In this document: in pieces, positions 1 to 11,835 of the stretch
Position numbering within the stretch: position 1 is the first letter of the stretch
Layout of the letters: every line of letters begins with the position of its first letter
Assembly: GCA_964304625.1 (NCBI GenBank)
Contig: OZ199839.1
Span: forward strand, 3,162,001-3,226,000
DNA from: Kudoa neothunni
Taxonomy: Eukaryota > Cnidaria
Reading direction: 5' to 3'
DNA: 64,000 bases
Notes under the pieces: model-generated
The model's database searches: none
Told to the model about the DNA's origin: nothing
What the model saw: the letters and a program-made list of their open reading frames with translations, nothing else
Program-made: the position numbers and the translations under genes

Positions 1-2816
1 TTTCTTTATTCAGCTTCAAACCTTTAGAAATTTTCAGTACTCATATCAATCCTCGCTAATGATAATTAGTTAGTGTATTTTATGAATTTCTTAAAAAAAT
101 CTTAAATAAATTCTTCATGAGTGCGATGCCTTCATTGGAATTTAAAAGGGGGAAAACCTTATTTTTGTTATGACAATTATTGTATCAGTTTAATGCACGT
201 TAATACAAATTCTGCTTTGTAGTAAATATAATTAAAATTTTACTTTCGCCTCTACAATGAGAGAAATTGCCATTAATAATCGCCTAAGGAGAAAACACCC
301 CAATTTACAATGTAATAATCACATTGTAATCGGGGGGTTAATCATTTGACTGTCAGTTTTTACGCATTTTTTGGTACAGTTTTTTTAAATTGCTTAATTG
401 GATTTAATGGCGAAAAAATTAAATATAATAATGGAACAATCGAGGAAAATATAATTTAATAAAATATTTTAGCATTATCCAGTATAGATGATTAAATCTG
501 TTACAATAAAGATATACCACTTTAACATACCCTCCATATACTCCTTTTTACGGAATCTTAAAAATTAAGACTACCAAAATGTGTGAACTACCGATAAATT
601 TCAATTTGTTCTTAATTTATTGAAACTAATTATAGTAAAACTCTCAATAGTGCGTAATTCGTTATACAGTCGTGTGTCGATATTGCATAATATTTTGGGG
701 CCAGTAAAAAATTACTCAATATCGATACATTCGCGCATGCGCGCCAAGTTCTAATTGAACATTTCTTACAAAATAGCCCACCTATGTTATAATTTTTTTA
801 TTCGTATACTAAGAATTTCGCTTATGACATTATTAACGTGATGTTCAAGAAATAATTAATTAGAATTCTCAATGACATAAGTTTTTTCGGATTTATAAGA
901 TTTTTTACTTGAAACGTTGTAACGTTTTCATTGTTATGTTTGGGGAAAGGATATTCACTTTAAAAAGCAAATTCGTCTTCATTTAAATGTAAAATTTAAT
1001 TTTGTTCCAACAAAATAATATCATTAACATTGTTATCTACACATATGAATACTAATACTTCATTATTAATTACTTAACAATGTTATTTCATCATCACATT
1101 ACTTTAAAGTTGTATCTTCTTAATTTAGCAATAAAAATGAAGAAATAATCAATTATTTTTGTTCGAAAATGGAAGGCTTAATGCTCAATTATTATTTTTT
1201 AACCGTAACCATTCCTCGAGCCAATTTTAACGTATTCAAGTAATCGCATACGGCATATTTAAATAATTATGGGTCCTCCTCTATGAATAGCATATTTACG
1301 CATAATATTTTTCTTTAATCAACTTTAAGCGGTGAATTATTCCCGAATCAATTTGTCGCACCACACAAGCAATATTTTGGATGGACATAGGAGCTGGATG
1401 TTTTCGAAATAATCGATTGTTTAAGGACGATATGAGAACTGTTCTAATAAAATTAAAACCTTTCTATTTTCTTGAATGAACCAATGGTTCATATCTTACA
1501 GGATTTGGTAAAACATAGATGAAGATAGTCACCCATTCATTCGCGAATTGCATTAAATTGAAAGTTCTTTAATTCCCCTAAAAGAAAGATTTCTCTTATT
1601 ACGTGTAGCTGCAATTTTTCTTCGGTAATTGTAACAGTGATAAACATAGTAGCCGTCGTTTGAATTGTTTTACACACTTACAATGTGCTAATTTTTAATA
1701 GTGGACGTACGTTGTATCAGTTGTTAATAAAAATGAGCCGTCTCATTCAAACTTAATATGTATTCCGTATTGTATCTTGACAGAATCTCGGTAAAATTCC
1801 CCAACCATTGATAAATATATTCAAAATCAGCGCTCTCTTTCTCCGTGCAATTCGAGTTTTTCAGAGCGTAACGCCTTCTGCAATTATTAAACTAACCCCC
1901 GCTTCCGTTAAAATCTTTTATCCAAATATCTTTGACAATATTACGAGATTTTTCGGTTATTACCAGAACTAGATGATATTTTTTTCGCATTGAAACTACC
2001 CAATTGTAAAAATTATTTTAATATCCTTATATTTTCCAGGTTAAATATTTTTCATGATTTTGAAATTTTATAATCTATGATTTAATATTGTCTAGAAAAA
2101 CTTCTATAAAGATTAAAGTAACCTATTTTAAATTATCGAGCAATATTGAAATTAACATAAATTGGTTAAGCGAAATGTTTTACAGTAATATCATTAGCAT
2201 CACGTTTAAACCTACAAAATTATAGTGATCAACTATTTTTATTATATTTTTTTCAGTTATTTGAGAATTCGAAATGCTTTTTGTAGTCCATCCATCATAT
2301 TAAAAGGATGTAAATCAAAAAAATGAGTTACGCGATGGCGCGACAAGATTTTTCCTAATTTGTTTGATATACACTCGTTGAAAATTTTTGTTTGTTTGTA
2401 TAGTCACCTATTTAAGCATACTTAATATGAATATTATGATTCGTTTAGTGAATTGAAGCACATAACTCCAATAAAGTTAAATTACGCAGTATCGAGGCAC
2501 AACTGTATCTTAGCGTATTGTTCGCTTATTCTATATTGATAGGGGAAAAAAATAAGTAAATATGAAATCAGAAACCCTTTTTATGATGGTTTAGTTTATA
2601 AAGATGCAAAAAAAATTTGGGAAAAAGAAAAATTGATGTTCTGACTATTGCATAACTTAGGTTGCTGATTTTAATCATTTTAATCTTCAAAATGCTTCAT
2701 AATAAATATTGAGGATAAATTCAAAATAAACAAACATTATAAATTATAATGTGATAAATTGTCGCGGATAGGGTTCGAGCCATAGTTTAAGGGCGGTGGT
2801 ACCATGTCGATTTATT
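1..2816. other. Gene-free AT-rich DNA
   Basis: I see no convincing coding region. A short stretch near 633-735 contains an imperfect inverted repeat around GATATTG and CAATATC, and it loosely resembles the pogo/Tigger-type end at about 7380-7447. It may be the remains of a small non-autonomous element, but the match is too weak to call one. Confidence 0.5.
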
Positions 2817-3261
2817 CAGGGGTCATCAAAATACATCCTGCGGTGTCTCCCTTAAACTCGAATACGCGTGCGACATGCCATAATTTCAGGTACGCCTGTA
2901 GAATTAATGGGGCGACCTGGAAGCAGTGTCAGGTTGGGCCTATGCTAACAAAAAATTAGCAAAATTTTTTCATTTTATGCAAAATACACAAATAAATCAA
3001 TATAACAATATTAAATAAAAGAAAAACTATGTTTATACGAATATTTTATTTCTTTTTGTACCTCACAAGAAAAAATCTCTATCAAACATGAATCAATTCC
3101 ATGTTCTACATTCAGAAAAATTCATAACTTTTTTTTGTTTTTATAATTTTCATTTCATTTTTATAATTGTTCGGCTTCCAAAAAAAATTTTTTAATCTGT
3201 CCCTCGATGCTTATGAAGATCTAAAATGTGGCCCGTCAGTCCAAAACTTTGGTGACCTCTG
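2817..3261. mobile_element. Non-autonomous hAT element (MITE)
   Basis: The ends form imperfect terminal inverted repeats: CAGGGGTCATCAAA on the left and, read inward from the right, CAGAGGTCACCAAA. The element is flanked by an 8-bp target duplication, gatttatt and gatttgtt (7 of 8 match). The CAGRGGT start and 8-bp duplication are typical of hAT elements. The 445-bp interior has no coding capacity, so mobility would have depended on a transposase encoded elsewhere. Confidence 0.8.
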
Positions 3262-3742
3262 GATTTGTTACTGATAGCGCATACGCTAATTTTGGTTACA
3301 ATCATTATAACCAGACATTACATCAAATAATCAAAAAACGAGGAAACCCCGCAAAATTAACGAATATTTTTAATAACTAATTACAGCGCAACTTCAGAAT
3401 TCGACCCAAAATTTTGAGTCAGAAACACTTTTGAGCTCAGCACATATATAAAGGTTATTCAGAACAAATTCAATTGGAGCAAAACACAGAGAAGAAAAGA
3501 AATTCTAGAAGAAGAGACGCTCAATCAAATTGAGCGAACGTCATCAAAAGAGACCCTCAATAACCTGTCGTACGACAACCAAATAATATTTATCCTATAT
3601 TTCATTTTTATTATGTTACAGTGTTTCAAGTTCAAGATGCATTATTTGAAAAAAATAGGTAATTACTAAATATCGAAACAATAAATCAATTTTCAATAAC
3701 TTCGTTGTTTAAGCATCATGGGAAATAACTATCCGCATGACT
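3262..3742. other. Unassigned spacer
   Basis: No gene is visible. The stretch holds a TATATAAAGG motif near 3446 and a 22-bp sequence at 3622-3643 that recurs in inverted orientation at 4802-4823, at the start of the neighbouring transposase remnant. Confidence 0.4.
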
Positions 3743-4823
3743 TCAATTGTTTTGACTAGATTTTATCGCCTCTATGAGTTCGGTTTTGGTTGTTGGATTC
3801 TTGTGTCTCACTATTATTTTTAGTTGGTTGAAAAGTTCCTCGATCGGGTTAATGAACGGGGAATATGACGGTAGAAACAGAATCGAGTGATTTGTTTCTG
3901 CCACAAGATCCATGATGTAGTCAGTTTTGTGAAACCTTACATTGTCCATTATGAACAATGCATTTGATATGCCGTTCAATTGTAGCTCTATGAAAAGTTG
4001 GATTAGATATTCAGAAAATATATTTTCATTTACTGAGCCCTCGTGTACTTTGGTTGACCATACTTTCTGGGAGCTCGTTGCGGCTATCAATGTAATATTT
4101 TTGGAGCGGACGGTTCTCACGGTTAAATTTGCCCTAGATCCAACAGGGGACCTCCCAAAAAAGCGCCTCATTGATAAAGAGAACCCTGCTTCATCAATAT
4201 AGAGAACAAGAGAATAGTTTGGCTTTTGTTGAAAATAATTTATTACATAACTAATTTAGATTTCATTTTAATTTATTATATATGATTTACTTTTTTCTTT
4301 TCCCTACATTCTCGAGTAGATTTCTGCCAACAGGAACTATGGAAATTTTTTTTAGTGAATAATGAAATCCTTCAAGAACATTAGCAATCATTTGCCCGGA
4401 TACACTGATGTTATATTGTGAATTTAACATTTCCCCTAAAGATGTTAATGTTATAGTGCAATCGTCGTCAACAAGTTGTTTTAGGAATTGTTTATGTTCG
4501 TCGTATAATAATTGACGTCGTTTGCCTTTCATTTTTTTCTTTTCCACATTTCCCGTAGAATCCTTCAATTTAAGAATTCTTGTGACAGTAGTTGGATGAA
4601 CTCCAACACACTTGGCAATTTGTTTAGTTGGGACTTTTTACTTAAAGTTATATAGCTAATTAATTAAAAATAACGAACTTCTGATAAATTTAGAATTAAA
4701 TCTCGTGAAGTCATATTTGTTTTGTTATATTTTCTTTTTTTCACGGTTGAATTAATTATTACATCAGCTGAACCTATAAGATTTGCTTCATGATCGGATG
4801 TGAATGCATCTTGAACTTGAAAC
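3743..4823 (-). mobile_element. Decayed IS630/Tc1-like transposase
   Basis: The minus strand encodes pieces of a DDE transposase of the IS630-Tc1-mariner superfamily. From the N-terminus these are a start at 4823 (MFQVQDAF), a helix-turn-helix segment (KQIAKCVGVHPTTVTRI), a second DNA-binding segment at 4568-4287, and a catalytic domain at about 4215-3743. The catalytic residues look intact: D in YIDEAGF, D in IMDNVRFH and E in INPIEE. The spacing from the second to the third residue is 34 residues, as in Tc1. The reading frame is broken at least twice upstream of the catalytic domain, so this is not an active gene. A matching pair of terminal repeats with TA duplications could not be fixed. 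The repeat at 4852-4938 lies directly upstream and is a candidate 5' end. Confidence 0.8.
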
Positions 4824-4851
4824 ATTGTATCTAATTTTTATTTGCCATATT

Positions 4852-4938
4852 TTATAAGGCAGTGGCCATTACCACGCAAGCGTATAATCGTATAATCCCG
4901 TGTCGGGGCCGTCTATTGCCACGAAAACGAATTTCTCC
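4852..4938. repeat. Inverted repeat arm, left
   Basis: This roughly 85-bp segment matches the reverse complement of 7143-7224 at about 80 percent by eye, running from GGAGAAATTCGTTTTCG to TTATAA. It contains an extra 8-bp tandem copy (attatacg). It sits 29 bp upstream of the transposase start at 4823, so it is either the 5' terminal repeat of that element or one end of a separate 2.4-kb element reaching to 7224. Confidence 0.75.
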
Positions 4939-7142
4939 ATAACCACACAATATTATATATTTCTGTTTATTTCTGTTGATTGAGAATTTTTTTTTTACTA
5001 TAAAAATTGTAATTTTCATACGAAAATTCATTCATCTAATTTTTGACATTTGCAACATATAACCGCGTATTTTTCACACTTGTTTTAAATGTTACATAGT
5101 TATTATTAAATGTTTTATGATAACATTATTTACTTCAAAAGTTTAAAAAAGAACTAATAGATACCTTAAACACAGCATCGAATTCGTAATTCATAGATAG
5201 GGATCATATAATCGTTGATTGAACTTTGAGTATCTGAATTTTACGATAAATAGAAAAAATTTCACAAGAATGATTGACAAGGCACGAATAAACTTTATTA
5301 TAATTCAATTACGTAGTTTTTTTTTTCTTCCCGATTGTAGTCATCCTAAAACCCCTTAGTCTTCATACTGCTATAGACTTGTAGGAAATGTAAAATCTAC
5401 AAAAATGTAGGAAGATACACTGAAACTAAAACCTTAGAATCCCAGTAGATTTGGTTGATTTTATATTGTCTGATAAATTAATCCACTGTGATCTAATTGG
5501 ATACCAATTCTTTTTAAAATACAAATTAAAATCCTCAACGTTTAGCTGTTAAAATCAGTGCACATTTTCTGATAATCATCTTGATTTCTAACGAAGAATA
5601 TTTTTGAAGGATTTCTAGCATCAAATATTTTAATTCACGCGTGATATTATATATTTAAAGCAATATCTACCACTCAAAAATTTTCAAGACTTCCAAATCT
5701 TTGCTGGTGATTACAGAAAGTACCTCCTCTTTTATCGATAACAGAACAGATATTAATTCGTTAATATACTAGTTTAAAATGATTTGTTGTAAATAATACA
5801 TGAACTACTTATATGATTCGTTCCAGGGAAAATCGTTAACTGTAAGGTATTGGGGAACACTGAAGAAAATTTAATAAAATTTGGAGCTTAAAAAATAGAT
5901 TATGAATATTGAATTTTTTTGTCGTGATTCCAATAATTTTTAGGTTGTATCAATATAAGTAGTTCTAGATAAATGGAAAAAACCTTCTTCATCTCATCCT
6001 CTATAAATATTATTGCACAAAGCCGATTCGCATCTTCGGTAAGAATTCTAACATCACACTTATGATCCAGAGTTAGAATTTTATAAAAATAGTTGATTTT
6101 ATTACGATAGGAAGATGTTTTTTTCGTATAATGTATGGAATTGAGTATAATTATTACGCCTGTTTTTATTGTATTTCAGACTGTAGCATTTTTTCATTGG
6201 CAAACAGAAATTAATGTTGATATTAATTTACTATTTCGGTCTAATCTACCTTGTGGCGGTACACCTGAAGAAAACCTGATTTCTTCTGTGGTTATGTGCT
6301 AGGCGTAAAAATTTTACTTCAAGTATCATTCCATCGGAGCTGACTCCTACCTTAATATGAGTCTGACAGGTGTCTCACAAAGTTTTAGCCTCTCTTACAC
6401 TCATTGGTTTATTACAGTAATGGTGGTCAAACTAACAAATGTGCTAGATATAACAATATTTTAATCCTCCATTAAATTTTTTGGGAGAGAACACGTTTGA
6501 CATAATTAATTTTTTAAATCTCAATCTGTTAAGTTACATAATTATTTTTTTTCATATGACCGTAAAGAATCTTCTAGTTTAAGAAACGAGATAAATAATC
6601 TTTCTATTTAAAATATATCACTCCCAGCACTGCCTTATATTATTTCTTATTCTCGCATATTTAAATATATAATCTAAACATAGTTCATAATTATAAGTAT
6701 TACAAGTTTTTTAAGCTTATTTTCATAACACTTGTACACCCTTTTTCAGAATTATCCATTTTAAAGTACCCTAAAAGGTCAGGTAAAATATCTTGTAACG
6801 AACAAAAAATGTGTATAAATATGCACATATAGGTTGTGTACCTTATAATAGATTTGATTTAGGTCGATTTGAGGATGGCTCATCGAATTAGGGCTTAAAA
6901 CAGCCTAGAAATACTCAATTGTGATAATATAAAATCAGAAATTATTTCAACGGTCACTGTGTATATATATAAACTGATATTTTAGGTTTTTAAGTAACCG
7001 ATTATTGTAAAAACCAGCATAAAGGTTGGTTTTCATCGTAAAATCTATTATACTAAATTTTAACGCCAAAAATTAAAATTTAATAGATAAAAATATGTTT
7101 AAATAATAAATAAAATTATAGGTCTAGGCATCGTCAGAATTA
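4939..7142. other. Gene-free DNA between inverted repeats
   Basis: About 2.2 kb of AT-rich DNA without a recognisable gene lies between the two inverted-repeat arms. If the arms are the ends of one element, this would be its non-coding interior. If they are ends of two divergent elements, it is old spacer. Confidence 0.4.
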
Positions 7143-7224
7143 GGAGAAATTCGTTTTCGCAACAATAGAGAGCCCCGACATGGGATTATACGCTAGAGTG
7201 GTAATAGCCATTGCCATTTTATAA
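7143..7224. repeat. Inverted repeat arm, right
   Basis: This is the partner of the arm at 4852-4938. It begins after TA with GGAGAAATTCGTTTTCG and ends at TTATAA. No open frame follows on the right. Confidence 0.75.
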
Positions 7225-7319
7225 AGACAAGGTATGCATGTTTTCATAAATAAGAATAAAAATAATCATTTGTTTGATGCACGATAATATAGTAAACTAA
7301 TTTTAATTATTTTGCAAGG

Positions 7320-7449
7320 GACAAAATTCTAGAACGGATTATGGTCGAAGTCCGAGGTTGCACTGTATTTGTATTGTTTGCGTGTGTCTTGTTATTGCGT
7401 AATTTATTTCTGGCCTTGAAAAGTCACACAATATCGAGAGTTTACTGTA
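7320..7449. repeat. Two pogo/Tigger-like transposon termini
   Basis: Two same-orientation termini of the form ...ACTG followed by TA lie 82 bp apart. One reads inward CAGTGCAACCTCGGACTTCG (end at 7365). The other reads CAGTAAACTCTCGATATTGT (end at 7447). CAGT plus a CTCGRTA-like core and a TA target is typical of pogo/Tigger/Jerky ends. No matching opposite ends were found, so these are likely fragments. Confidence 0.4.
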
Positions 7450-7732
7450 AAAAATTTTTAAATAATCATAAAAAATAGATTGATCATGCTCATGTCGTCG
7501 TATAAAGATATATTTGAAATTATTTTGTTAAAATTAATCAGGTTACAATGATTAATGATCCAATTTTGAGAAAAAAGTTATTATTTTTTAGGCCATATAA
7601 TTTATGCATGTAAATTATATTAAATAGCTATGAATATTACTGTTAAGCTAGTTGTGGCTAATATTCATGACACTACGAGTAAAATACAACAAGTAATCTA
7701 TTTAGAGATAATAATAGTTTATCTATATAAAG

Positions 7733-7760
7733 ACTAGCGCGAACTGCTCAGCGTTGCTAG
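7733..7760 (-). repeat. Helitron-like 3' terminus, minus orientation
   Basis: Read on the minus strand this is CAACGCTGAGCAGTTCGCGC followed by CTAG and T. It closely matches the 3' end of the element ending at 33796 (CAACGCTGGGCAGTTCCTG then CTAG). The CTRR end next to T is the Helitron convention. The 5' end, expected to the right, is not recognisable. Confidence 0.5.
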
Positions 7761-10209
7761 GGGAAGGTTTCGCATAGAGACGATTCTTAACAACATTCAA
7801 AAAACATATGAAGTTTCAAGTTAACCGACAGAAGCAGTATAACTAAAAATTTGTAAGCATCGTATTGTAACGATTTGGATTATAAAATTTAAATTATGAT
7901 AATTTCTTGGCCCGGCACCAACTCTAAATAATTTAAGGTCGGGGTCGTATTTTCTTGCATTCCCCGAGTTATTTTAATCCCGTTAAAATGTTACCCTAAA
8001 CGTTATTTTCGATCCAGCTCAGAAAGTTTATGCATCACTGTTTACGGGTGACAACTAAATAGAAAAAGATATAGAGATAGGAGAAAATATATTTAAATTA
8101 ATTTTTATTGGTCAAATTAATACCCCTTGTCACGACAAGAACTTTAATACACTATTTCCTCAAAACAGCCACAAATCGCATCAACTTCAACGCAAATAAT
8201 TTAAATAATTGAATGAAGTAAAAATACAACCATATGCATTGACTTTAATCACTGAAAGTTAACCTTAGCGGGGCGATTTCAATGAAAACACAAAACAAAT
8301 ATTAAACATAAAGAGGTAAAATAAGTATTTGTGGTATTACTCAACTTCCAAAGATCCATTGTTATATAATATCCTGATTCCTTGTTTTCTATTACTTCCT
8401 CAACATAAATTTTTCAAGAAAAACTATTTACTTCATTGAATAACCCCCAATAAAAGGGAAAGAAACCACCAACATATCTAGGAAGAAAAAATTAATCATA
8501 TTCTGTATTGATGTAGAAATTGTATATTGATTTCTATTCTAAAAATGAATTTTAAAATATGATTTTATAAAAAAACCTTCAAATAACAACAAATTAAGAG
8601 CATTTAGTTTGAGTTTTGTTTGTTACGAAGAAGTATTAATATTCGACATTATTGGAATATAATAATTAAATTAATACTATATTCACCAAAATATTTGCTT
8701 TGAAACTTTAAAAAATAAAATACGTATTTAATTTCGAAGCTGAACTTAAATTTTGGTCATAGAAACGTTACAATACTATTGTAAGTTTAATTAATTTAAT
8801 TAAACCCTTAAATCAATGTTTTTCTTTCTTTGATTAATTAAAAATCAAGAAAAAAGTAATTTAAAAATAAAAAAATATAATATATTATACTTAACCTCAA
8901 ATAAAAATCAATGTTGAAAATTAATATCAACTTGTACACAAATCACAGTTTTATTTATACTAATAATAGTGTGGCCAAAATGTATTTGATTTCCAATGAT
9001 TATTTTCAATTATAAACTTTTTTTAGAAAATAAATAATTCAGTTATTTACTAATTTTCCAATTAATAACCACACTTTAAGTCCAGTTTAGGAGATAATTT
9101 ATCAAATAACGCTCAACAATTGCCTCTAAGAATGTAGCGGTTTGACTGAAAAAATTCATAATACTAAAAATAATTATAATTTTTTAATTAAGATAAAATA
9201 TGAATGAAAAAATGCTATGAGTATGGAGAAAGTTTTCAGATTCCACATGCCAGAACAACAACCGTTAACAATGACGTATTGTGAAATATATTTCGATAGA
9301 ACATAATGTAAAAATATATTTAATATTTTAATGCATCACTTGAATTTAAATTTATATTCTTTCGTAGTGGAATTTAGAAACCAGGTGTTTACCAGGAGGA
9401 TTATGCTATTGACTACATCGTCATATATGAGATTAAGAGAAAAATTTATTTTTAAAATTTTTGAATAAATTCTGATACGCTCTAGACAAGAAGAGAATAT
9501 ACGATTATTTAAAACCGTCTCCGACGAAAAAAGTCGTAAAAAAAGCTAAAAAAGGGTGGAGTCACACGCTCCACAATAGCCCTTACAAGAGTTGTAATCT
9601 AGAAGGTAAATCCTACTTTTACTTTAGGAATATGAGGATAAACCTGTATTTATTATTTCATTTTAATGTTCTAATCAATTTAGAATAGTACAATGCGCGC
9701 TATATTATTGATACCCATGAGACATTTCGATCTTTAAAATAATTAATTTGGATCTCGTGGATGATACGTGAGTTCGCGTTTCATGTCGTATATAATTACT
9801 ATTTGCTTTATAAAAATGATCGATTTAATTTTCATTTTTTAAAGTAACAAATTATTTTAGGACGTATTTAATATATATTAAAAGTTGAATAAATCCGTTA
9901 TTGAACATTTCAAATAAATCTGACATAATCTGGTGTTTGTAAGTGTCAGATCAATTTTAATTAGATCGGATTATAAAAACATTAAGATCAACCAATTTAT
10001 CATGATATAATAATTTAGTAAGCGTAGATTGATTTTCGATATTTTCTCATTACTTCGGCGATCAAATTATGCGCTAGATTGTATGAAATTAATCAATTCT
10101 GTCAGACTACGCCAAATCTGAATTCGGGATCTCATCCCATTCGGTCGGTGTGGTTGCGCTATCCCCGGCTGTCTAAAACGTGACTTTTTCTTTAGTTAAT
10201 TGAGTTTAT
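7761..10209. other. Gene-free AT-rich DNA
   Basis: No coding region, RNA gene or complete element is apparent. A short hairpin (GTGGAG...CTCCAC) lies near 9555. Confidence 0.5.
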
Positions 10210-11499
10210 ATGTCTTATCTGACTGAAAGCGCTAGCTTGCAGGTAAGTATAGCCACAACCGTATCTGGTTTTTTGCACAAGGTGTCTTCTGCAACCGATA
10301 GATGTGGTTAAAATTCGCCTTCAACTTCAACAATACTCACCAGATGTATGATTTTGTAGTGTATTATTATAAATAAATTGAAAGTTACATCAATTCTCAC
10401 TCAGAAACTAAAATATACAAATCCAATGCGATGTGTGGAGGCTATTGCCAGAGAAGAAGGAATAAAATCATTGTGGTAGGTTTTATTCGGGGGATCGAAG
10501 TGATAATAATACATCATTGATGTGTAAAGGAAAGGCCATTCGTCCGCTCAAATTTTATCGTTGGTTTATAACAATAGTTTTGTATTTTTTCCTATATTTA
10601 ACTTTCACGTTAAAATGCGCTAATGTTTGAAATTTAGTTTACATTATACAAATACACTTTTAATATTTTGTCAAAATGTGATTCCGATGGGATTCTATTT
10701 AATCAAAGTAGCCTTAAATAGGCGGTTATATTTCTCCAATAGGATAAATAAATATTTTCATATATTGTTAGAGGATTTTATTTCTGGATTTATGGCTGGT
10801 GCATTAGCTACGATAATTTCGCATCCTGTCGATCTTGTGCGCACTAGAATGGTGACTCAGTACTCAGACAAAAAGGTTGTTACTTCGGTAGAAAAACAAA
10901 CTAAATGTTACTAGATTTATAACAACACATTCCAAGCATTCAGAAAAATATACATTCGAAATGGGCCTAAAGGTTTCTACAAAGGTTACTTTTTTATCTG
11001 ATTACTAATACGGACTAAATTTGTAACACTGCGATGACTTTAGGACTTTCGGCGGCAGTTTCCGAGATTTCTTTTTTAAGTGGAGTCCAATTTTCTATTT
11101 ATAATCGAGTCGAATATGCAGTCTTTAATAATTCTGATGAAGGCTTCTTCCCATATATAACCGAATTTTTTATCGGTGGAATATCTGGTGCCATCCCAAA
11201 AGTCGCCGTTATTCCTCTTACCATAATCAAAAAACGAAAACAAGTTACCTACTACTGATGTGGTTAATTCAATGGGTTATGAATTGACGTAGACAAGCGG
11301 ATTCGAATCCAACCTTATCTATATGGGTCAACAACAATATTATCGACTTTCGTTTGTGGATTGGATGAAACACTCCTTCAAACGAAGCGTTCTAAAACAA
11401 ACTCTCTACGCTGGAACCTCAACAACTATAGTCAAAGCTTTCATCAATAGTGCTTTAAATCTATCAATAATGAAAAAGAGTGTTGTTTCGAAGCGATAA
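10210..11499 (+). CDS. SLC25A19: SLC25A19-like mitochondrial carrier, one frameshift
   Basis: This is a mitochondrial carrier (SLC25) gene most like the thiamine pyrophosphate carrier. The phrase LWKGHSSAQILSL, spanning an intron, corresponds to the WKGHVPAQILS of SLC25A19. The three carrier signatures are QPIDVVKIRLQ, HPVDLVRTRM and IPLTIIKKR; the third lacks the usual acidic residue. Exons place well with GT-AG introns at 10346-10404, 10476-10529, 10564-10637, 10708-10771, 10876-10914, 10985-11043 and 11244-11292 (39-74 nt), giving a protein of about 300 aa, the usual carrier length. The start MSYLTESASLQVSIATTVSG aligns with the family N-terminus. An extra G near 10282 shifts the frame before the first signature, so this copy is either a recent pseudogene or carries a sequence error. 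A polyadenylation signal AATAAA follows at 11505-11510. The donor of intron 5 (GTTGTT) is weak. Confidence 0.78.
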
Positions 11500-11835
11500 A
11501 GTTGAATAAACTTGGACTTCACTTTATCTATGTTTGTCCATTATACACATAAAAGAGTGGTGTAGCTTTATGCGCAGAGCAGTAAATATTCTCGACCGAT
11601 GTCTTTTTTGACTTGAGGCCATGTTATTAATTGAAACAATCCTCGTTAAATTTTTTCTAGAGGCTCACGTTTTGATAAAAACCCTAGGAGTCTCTGATAT
11701 TTAATAGTATTTACAGTGTTAACGGAAATTAGGTGAAATTACAAATTTTATCCAGTATAATAATAGAATGAGTTATTTTAAATTAATGGAGGTAGACTAT
11801 TTAACGCTATTTAAATATAACGGAGGGCATGAGGT

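Noticed and set aside
2758-2885. Hairpin-like pairing of AGTTTAAGGG with CCCTTAAACT and outer TGTCGC/GCGACA
   Set aside because: The arms straddle the left boundary of a well-supported hAT MITE at 2817, so they cannot be the ends of one element; probably chance.
3420-3600. TATATAAAGG followed by a transcribed-looking stretch, considered as a promoter or LTR end
   Set aside because: No downstream gene, no matching partner repeat and no other supporting feature.
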